Assembly: GCF_040183065.1 (NCBI RefSeq)
Contig: NC_091124.1
Coordinates: 63,074,001 to 63,138,000 of the forward strand
Origin: Periplaneta americana
Lineage: Eukaryota > Arthropoda > Insecta > Blattodea > Blattidae
Reading direction: 5' to 3'
DNA length: 64,000 nt
Shown: positions 36,678-45,800 of the stretch, one piece after another
Position numbering within the stretch: the stretch's first letter is position 1
Layout: every line of letters begins with the position of its first letter
Notes under the pieces: model-generated
Seen by the model: the letters and a program-made list of their open reading frames with translations, nothing else
Database searches by the model: none
Told to the model about the DNA's origin: nothing
Made by a program: the position numbers and the translations under genes

Positions 36678-39600
36678 TTCTCTGACACAAACACGTTTGA
36701 AGAGATGTCGCCTGTGCCATTTCTTTTATCACTTTATTTTGTTTTAAAAAAATAAAATATCAGATCTGTAGCCACTTTTGGGTGAGTCTCCATTTTGTCT
36801 TTTTTTTTTATAAAATCTCATAAATTTGTAGTAAAAATTAATTAGTTCCATGTGTATTACTAGTAGGTATATTTCGGATGTCAATGAATTGTGAGACCAC
36901 CAGTGTAGCTCAGACAGTAGCGCCTATGCCTTCTGATCTGTAGCTGCGCTTCCGTGGGTTGGTTTCCCGCTTGGGCTGATTTACTGGTTGGGTTATTTTC
37001 AAGGTTGTCCTCAACAGTAAGGCGAATGTCACGTAATCCACGGCGAATATTCGGTCACATTTTGCCAGTTACCATCTCACTATCATCAATTTAACCGACG
37101 CTAAATAACCCAGTAGTTGGTACAGCGCCGTTAAATAACCGATCAAAAAATTTAATAATGAGAAATCATTCTAAACAACTATACGGTATATAGGAAAGCA
37201 TTTTTGTATGGGAGAAGTTGAAAATGCTTACAAAAATCTCTAAATTCGATCTTCATCATCATACAATGGAATCTATTTGTATTTAGTATAATTAAAAAGT
37301 GAAAATAAATATCGAACGGAAAGAAAATTTTGATAGACGTCCAAGCCGATGTGTAGAGTGTTTTTACTTACCTGCCTCGAAGACAGCCGTCACCTTCCTC
37401 TTAGTGCCCATGGTGACGGAACATGGTTGCGAGGCACATCCGTCTAAGTCAAAGCTTATCGCATTGTACAAGGAACCTGGACATACAATAGTCTAGTCTC
37501 AAGTTTTGAAAAGATTCATCCTAGCACTTTATTTCTTATACTCCATAAATGCAAGTTATTATTATTTAACATAGATCAATTGCCTAGTTGCTTAGTAAGC
37601 ATTTTTTTCCAATAAAAGTCTTTCATAGTCGATTTAGATGTGACGAAGAATTCCTGAAATATCACGTAAATCGAAATACTTCGGACATTTTTACCCCATC
37701 GCAGACGCTACCGAATATAGAACTCAAATATTCTTGCTTAGCTCGTGTTGACTTTCCGATACCCGGATTCGTAGTGGCTCCTTGCACATAAGCTGAATTG
37801 GCCCCCATTGTGAGTCCTATATATGGAATGAACCGTAAGTAATGTCATTAATTTCAAAGGGTTATTCTTTGAGATATTTGAAACAAAGAAGTTTAAAACA
37901 ATTTTACTTCTTTTTTACTTCCTTTTCCTGAAAAAAAAATATATGAAACATTTCATAGCATATTTTGGGAAAACCATTGAATTAATTTCCGATATGCTCA
38001 GTCAGTTTAAGAGATCAGTGTATTATGATGATAAATGATTAAAGGAAATTTAGTTTTGTCTTTTAAATATGCGAAAATTTTATCCCAACAAATGTAAGTT
38101 TTCTTTCTGCAAAGGAATTTTAAAACGTGATGCACTCTGACAACCCTCTAAAGGTTTGGAGAGATGCAGCTTGTGTAATGCGAGAAATGGGTGAGACAAC
38201 GAGAAATGTAAACATAAAACACACAATTGATTTGAATGAAATTTGATTTTTTGTGTGTAAGTTTACCGCTTACTACTTTAAAAATTACAGTGGAAGGGAA
38301 CTATTTATAATTGGCTGAAGAAAATGCTTGTAGTACGACAAACGGAGATTTTTTAAACCATTAATTAGATTTGTATAACGTAAAATAAGCTTTTCTTGTT
38401 TTCTATGTTTACCGAATATTTAATTAAATTAAATCGAAGAATTAAAAAATAATATTTTTAATTCAGTTCATTTTATGTAAAATAAGCACATCGTATTTTT
38501 ATTTTTTCCTTTCGAGTTTAAATGTTTTAAAATTTTGTTTTTTTTTTTTTAACGTGACATAAGCATCATTATTGCTTACATTGTCTAGAATTTTCAAGTG
38601 GAATGGGAGAGTAGAAATATGTTTTAATCTTTCCAAGTTAATTTGACATAACCGTATCTTATTGTCTGCGTTCTATAAACATTAAATTAAAATTAGGTTG
38701 TAGAGGTTATTTTAAATTTTCCAAGATTTTATTTAATGTGAACTGAACGGTGTTCATCTCGCTCCCTAACACAGTTTAAAGACAAAAATTAAACGGTATA
38801 TCATCTGTATTATTTCTAATGTACTTGGCAATGACCTTCAACTTTCCTGTTCACTACAAGCCAGGTGAATATGTTGTTCAGAGCAACACAGCCTTATATG
38901 TACTCTCTACTGATTACACAGCGTTGCACGATCTCGTAATTAATGTATTTTAAAATGAACATTTTTCTGGAAAACTATTTAAAACATTTTTGGCTTTTTA
39001 GATGTTCTTTACCAAAGGAATTATCGACCAGAATTAATTACATTACTTACGGCCGAAGTCCGACAGGAGGCCCAGATGGCATTCGTAAATCCGATGTTGA
39101 CAGGTTGGCCATCCACCCTTACAGAGCCAGAACCCATCGTTGGAAGCGTACCTGATAAGCCCCAACTTTCCGAGCCCCAAACTCTTTCATTTCACAATCA
39201 GAAATCCGTAATGCCCCAATACTTCATCTCAGCCTATTTGTAAGAATGTTGCAGATGATAGATAAAATGAGAGGGAATGGAGTGTCTTAGTGGCATGATA
39301 GAGGAAAACGGGAGTACACCAAAAACACTCTCTAAAACTCTGTTGTGGCTGAAGTGTGCCTCTCCTTTAATCTTCTTTTTCTTTATTATATCCTGTTTCT
39401 TCTCCTTTCGTTGTTTACGTTTCTTCCATGGAGTTACTTCTGCACCTGAAGATAACTCCATAACTAATACAACAATTCACGTACCGAAGTATTTTTCTCT
39501 GAGGTGGCCGCGTATGTAACAAGCAGTACTGCCAATCTACTACAGTTCACAATTGTATGGATAAACGTTTCAAACTGATATGAATGAGATATTTGTAAAT

Positions 39601-42600
39601 GCTACCATCATCCTAGCTGGGCAAAGACTGTTTTTTTTTACAAAAAAAAAGTCTTTGGATTATGGTTGTTTTGTGAAAACCACTGAAAATTTCCACTTCT
39701 GTAACATAGGTCTATGATGTTTTTTCCCCCTAACAACTAATTCAATAGATGGCCGTTACAGTACGCTCAACATATGCTTAATTTACATTACATATGCTGT
39801 AATTTATATTTTTGTTTTATAATTTTAATTTGTACTCACTAGCTAGCTTACTTACTTACTTACTGGCTTTTAAGGAACTCGGAGGTTCATTGCCGCCCTC
39901 ACATAAGCCCGCCATTGGTCCCTATTCTGAGCAAGATTAATCCAGTCTCTACCATCATAACCCACCTCCCTCAAATCCATTTTAATATTATCCTCCCATC
40001 TACGTCTCGGCCTCCCCAAAGGTCTTTTCCCCTCTGTCCTCCCAACTAACACTCTATATGCATTTCTGGATTCGCCCATACGTGCTACATGCCCTGCCCA
40101 TCTCAAACGTCTGGATTTAATGTTCCTAATTATGTTAGGTGAATAATGCAATGCGTGCAGCTCTGCGTTGCGTAACTTTCTCCATTCTCCTGTAACTTCA
40201 GCCCTTTTAGCCCCAAATATTTTCCTAAGAATCTTATTCTCAAAAACCCTCAATCTCTGTTCCTCTCTCAAAGTGAGAGTCCAAGTTTCACAGCCATACA
40301 GAACAACCGGTAATATAGCTAGCTAGTTACATAAATTAAATTAAATTAAATAAATATCTCAAATTTGCATTTTTTGGACTGTGGTTATTTTTTTTATTTT
40401 CAATTTCTTTTAATGACCGCGAAGCACGGACCGCTTGGATGGGCAGTACGCTACTCACAGCCACCGTGGCGGGTACTTCAGAGCCACCGCGACGAATACT
40501 TCAAGTTGTATCTGCGCTATATGACATTGAGGCAGATTTTAATGCAACTAAGCCGTACAAGTATCAATCACTTGGACTGAACAGGTGAATGTGGCGCACG
40601 TCCATGTCTGGCCAGACATCGATTGATAAAGCTTCTTAAGACTGACAATTGAAGGTCCGCATTGTGATACGAGTTAATTAATATCGCTTCTATCATTTTG
40701 ACAGGTGCTTGCACGTCGTAGTGTGATTGATTTTGTATCAATTATGCGAGATTACAACAATTTCACTGATATACCTATTAAACAATGGAGTATGACATTG
40801 CGTGTTTAACTTCAACTAATCAGAACCATCTACCACCGCAATATTATCGTTTTAAATTATCTGTTTTGTTTCATCGTTACTGCTTGATAATTTTTCCCTC
40901 CTACATTTAATTTAGACCGTGATTGATAGTGGTGTTAAGGAATGTGGGTTCTATAATTTGAGATACATCCCAAACCTAAGGCCTTGTGCACAATTACATA
41001 CAAATTCCCCAAACATATTGAGCAAATATATGTATCCAATGCCTACCCACTTCACTTTACGTGATTTGGGTTCCGCATTTGCGGCTAGATGGCAGACTGT
41101 GACCCATTTTCTAGTTACACACCACTTCGGCGAGCTACGATGAATATAATGTGTACTAGGTGAGTGTATGTGTAAGTTTTCGTGTAAATGTTGTATATGG
41201 AACGAGTAATGATGTTGAGGAAGGGAGAAGGGGGAACCCGGTGCCGTTACGTAACCTAGTCCTGTCGAATAACACCAAGGGGGCCGCCAGGCTTAACGTT
41301 CCCGTCCGACGGACGAATCACTATCAACAGTGACATATGCTTTCCCTTCATATGCACTGCGAAGAGATTTGGATTTAACCTTGGAATATTGGCACACAAT
41401 CTAGTGATTAGAAGTTGTGTATCGCCATCTCTCCTAGTCCCGAGGTAGACCGCGCCAGGGATCGAACCCGGGCCGGCTAGTCTGAAGGCAGACACGCTAC
41501 CACAGAGCTAACTCGGCGAACTATAGAGTAAGTGTTAGAAATATGAAATAGGGGTACAAATATGAAATAGCGTGATGTACGACCTGAGACGTGATGTATT
41601 CCAGCGGAACCCGTCTAAATTACTACGCACTGATGCTCTCTTTCGAGGGAATGTGTTCGTTTGCAGTTAGAAGCTGAACTGTTGAAACGTTTATCATTAT
41701 TGCGTTTTCGAAGAAAATTATAATTTTGGCGGTAAGTTCTCTTCTTGAATACACATTGTAATTCCTCAATGTTAGAAATATTAATGTTGTATATTCTTAA
41801 AGAGAAATAATCAACGTTTATAGCAATGTATGTTTAATTGATTTCGTTTTCAAATTATATGTTTTGAGGTTGAGGTGGAATGTACCAACAACACTGTCAT
41901 TGATCGAAAACTACATTTTACTCCATGCTTGTGGGGTTGTGTAGGATGAAGAGTAGATTTCTGAAACCAGCTCCATCATTTAAAATTGTTTAGAATGTTT
42001 TCGACATAATCATGATAAGCTAGTAGAAATGTACATATCCACCAACATCTCTTATTTTTCTTGTACGCCAAAAGGATATAATCAAATCAGCACGCCTTCA
42101 GCTATTTCACTCAGGGACATGTTTGCAACTGAAGTTTGTAGGTGTTGATACGCTTTCAAGTTTTCTGTAATGCTATAGGGCAGCGGTGGCGAAAACGTAA
42201 TCGTGCGTCGAGCCACTGTGTAACCTGCAACGTGCATAGCACCTATGGAGGGAGGCGGACACCCGAAGGGGAAGTGAAGCAATTGTCTTATTAACGGATT
42301 TTCATTTTCCTTACGTCAAGCACTTACATATAATTTTATACAGTACAAGGCTACAAACTAATGTTTAGTACGTGTAACGAAGAAAGAAATGAACAATAAA
42401 TGAACAATATCACAACCTAAAATTAACTGTCTTCAGAATGTCTCTGCGACAAAGTTTCAAAATCAGGAATTATGTCACTTACTGCCAGTCGTAGTTGATC
42501 ACGAAGGTATTTGTCTGTCAGTCGTGATCTAAATTTGGTTTTTACTATTTTAATTGTTGAAAATAATTTTTCACAAACGTAAGTTGTAGCGAACATGGCT

Positions 42601-42790
42601 TCAACAGAGCAAGCGAAAGAACGAAGCTTCGGATATTTATTTTTTGGCAAAGATTTGAAAGTTCAACATTTGTCAAGTCCTTACATCTAGCTTTCATATG
42701 ACATCACATAGTAAATGAGTGAGTTCGAATTGAAGAGCTAGCCACATTGTTCGTACATCTGCTGAAAAAAGGATCGACGTACAGAGATGG

Positions 42791-42841
<51 letters not shown>

Positions 42842-45800
42842 CACTTAACCTTTTAATGTTTCATCAGTAACATGCAGTATAATGTCGTTTTATGTTATAC
42901 AACAGTTTTCCTCGTAATACTTGTGAACAAATCATACATTTAATATTCTCATCATATTGACAGCAAAAAAATGCGTCCTCCCATCCTACTTGGAACTTTT
43001 GTACATAGTTTCGAGAGAGACATATGCCACTCGCAGGTCAGAGACAAATACAAATGGAACGGAGTTTGACTCCAGTGAGTGAGAGGGTGGGGGTTGGCGG
43101 AGGTTAGAAGCAGCTATCACTGCGAGCCACAATGTCTTGCGAGTCACGTTCTCGCCACGGCTGCTATAGGGCACCACAGACTTTTCAGTAATAAGCAGTA
43201 CATTTATTTACTACAAACTTTTCAGAAACAAGCAGTACATTTATTTACCACAAACTTTTCAGAAACAAGCAGTACATTTATTTACCACAAACTTTTCAGA
43301 AACAAGCAGTACATTTATTTACCACAAACTTTTCAGAAACAAGCAATACATTTATTTACCACAAACTTTTCAGAAACAAGCTGTACATTTATTTACCACA
43401 AACTTTTCAGAAACAAGCAGTACATTTATTTACCACAAACTTTTAAGAAACAAGCAATACATTTATTTACCACAAACTTTTCAGAAACAAACAGTACATT
43501 TATGTACCACAAACTTTTCAGAAACAAGCAGTACATTTATTTACCACAAACTTTTCAGCAACAAGCTGTACATTTATTTACCATAAACTTTTCAGAAACA
43601 AGCAGTACATTTATTCACTACAAACTTTTCAGAAACAAGCACTACATTTATTTACCACAAACTTTTCAGAAACAAGCTGTACATTTATTTACCACAAACT
43701 TTTCAGAAACAAGCACTACATTTATTTACCACAAACTTTTCAGAAACAAGCAGTACATTTATTTACCACAGACGTTTCAGAAACAAGCAGTACATTTATT
43801 TACCACAAACTTTTCAACAACAAGATATACATTTATTTACCACAAACTTTTCAGGAAGAACCAGTGCATTTATTTACCACAGATGTTTCAGAAACAAGCA
43901 GTACATTTATTTACCATAAACTTTTCAGAAACAAGCAGTACATTTATTTACTACAGACGTTTCAGAAACAAGCAGTACATTTATTTACCACAAACTTTTC
44001 AACAGCAAGATATACATTTATTCACCACAAACTTTTCAGAAACAACCAGTGCATTTATTTACCACAGACGTTTCAGAAACAAGCACTACATTTATTTACC
44101 ATAAACTTTTCAGAAACAAGCAGTACATTTATTTACCACAAACTTTTCAGAAACAAGCAGTACATTTATTTGGGGGAATTGTTTAGAGAACAATTATTTT
44201 AGACAACTGATTAACAACATTTGTAAATTTGATTGTGAGCAATTGTATGTAGATGTGGATTAGGTCTAACAGATTTATGCACATATATTCTGTAAACGTT
44301 TCTAAGCAAATCTAGAAATTATTACTCCCTATAGTATTCTAAAAATAATTGCGAAGTACACAGACTTAGCAGAAAATGGAACTAAGTAGCAATGGTACTG
44401 ATGAGATTGGTAGGTACCTATATCAATTTTTTGTCATATCTTTAGAATTGTACAAAGAAGAACTTCTTTATTACTAAACTACGTATAAAAAGAATAATTT
44501 GATGCTCCTGAAGATTCAAAGCCAAGATAGAAACTAGAAAAAAATATATATTATTTTGGTAAGGAAAATAGATAAGATAAAGTGTTTGACCGATAATTGC
44601 TCTTCGGCAAGAAAATACTTGACATATACATTGTTAAATTTGTGCAGATAAAGTCATACTTGTATAAAACAACCTTTACATTCATCGAAGAGTATTTAAC
44701 AGATATCATGATAGATAAATATTCATTTACAGTAAATTATGAAATTTATTTCAAGATCAATTTGCATTCCTTGTGTAAACAGGAAATGACGTTGGGTACC
44801 ATTAGATTAAAAAGCCTAACATTTGTACCATGATATATTATTGTTTGTTTTGTGATATCTTTAGTAGTTCATATGTCTAAATTCTTTTCAGTTCTGCCAG
44901 TCTTCTAGGTTTCCTTTGCAAAATTTTCTGTAGGTTTTTATTTTTGGTACCGAAAGGTATCTTCTTGTTTAAGTATTAGGAGTAACGCATTAGTCGGAAG
45001 ATCTTTTGCATTATATAGGAAACATCGTGTGTAAATCTTCATGATAAAATGGTTAATGAATAAAGGAACTGACGATGAAACTTCTAATGAGTTACACTTT
45101 GATCAATTCGCTGCTCTCCAAACAATTTTCTCTGGTCCTTCGGAATATGTAACGTAATGCGCATTGAATTTTTACAATACAGAATCATTATTGATAATTT
45201 TTCTGCTTCCTTACCAGTGTAGTTGGAAAAACTGGGAAATGAAAAGTTAATGCTATTTAGTCAATTACAGAGATTTTAATTTTTATTAGTAAAATATTTT
45301 ACTCATGATTAGAACATCTGCTACAAGAATCATACTTCCCGATTTTATTTCATGTAATTTTGAATTTAGCCAGTTCCCTACAAAAGAGTAAAGACCGCTG
45401 TTTTTTACTAAACAAAACAACTGAAAATTTTAAAATCTACGCTGGGTACGATTGCTTGACACGTCACATACAGAGTGATTTATATAGAACTGACACATTT
45501 CTTTCTTTCTTTATTTCAAATCGAATGATGCTAGCCACAGTTTGTTATGCCTCAAATGTAGGGTATCTTTGGGAGATTACTAACCTCTATAGCAAATGTT
45601 GAAAATACTTTATTTATTCGGCTGCAAATTCACTTAATGACCAGTTTTTAACGTCAAATTAAGCAGGAGTTTTGATTCCCTGTCAGGAGATGCGCAGATG
45701 TTTATTCTTTATTCCTTATTGTTGGCAGCTGTTTTCGACATTTTGTTTTAGTCACTGAAAATGCAGTACACATTAAATTAAAAGCTCTACCTTGTGAAGC

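Larger units (their letters stand above)
42181..43163 (-). mobile_element. hAT element with 8-bp target duplication CTATAGGG
   Basis: The ends are imperfect inverted repeats (CAGCGGTGGCGAAAACGTAA at the left; complement CAGCCGTGGCGAGAACGTGA at the right). The 8-bp direct repeat CTATAGGG lies at 42173-42180 and 43164-43171, the hallmark of hAT insertion. At 983 bp it is an internally deleted copy. It keeps only the C-terminal part of a transposase (42423-42650). It is in intron 1 of the NPC2-like gene, and a minisatellite starts right at its right-hand target duplication. Confidence 0.92.

Noticed and set aside
43172-44171. CRISPR-like array
   Set aside because: Units are contiguous without unique spacers and the genome is eukaryotic; it is a minisatellite.
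43079-44202. Open frames of 341 and 112 codons as repeat proteins
   Set aside because: They arise because a 37-bp tandem unit has no stop in any frame; sequence variation is not codon-like and there is no signal for translation.
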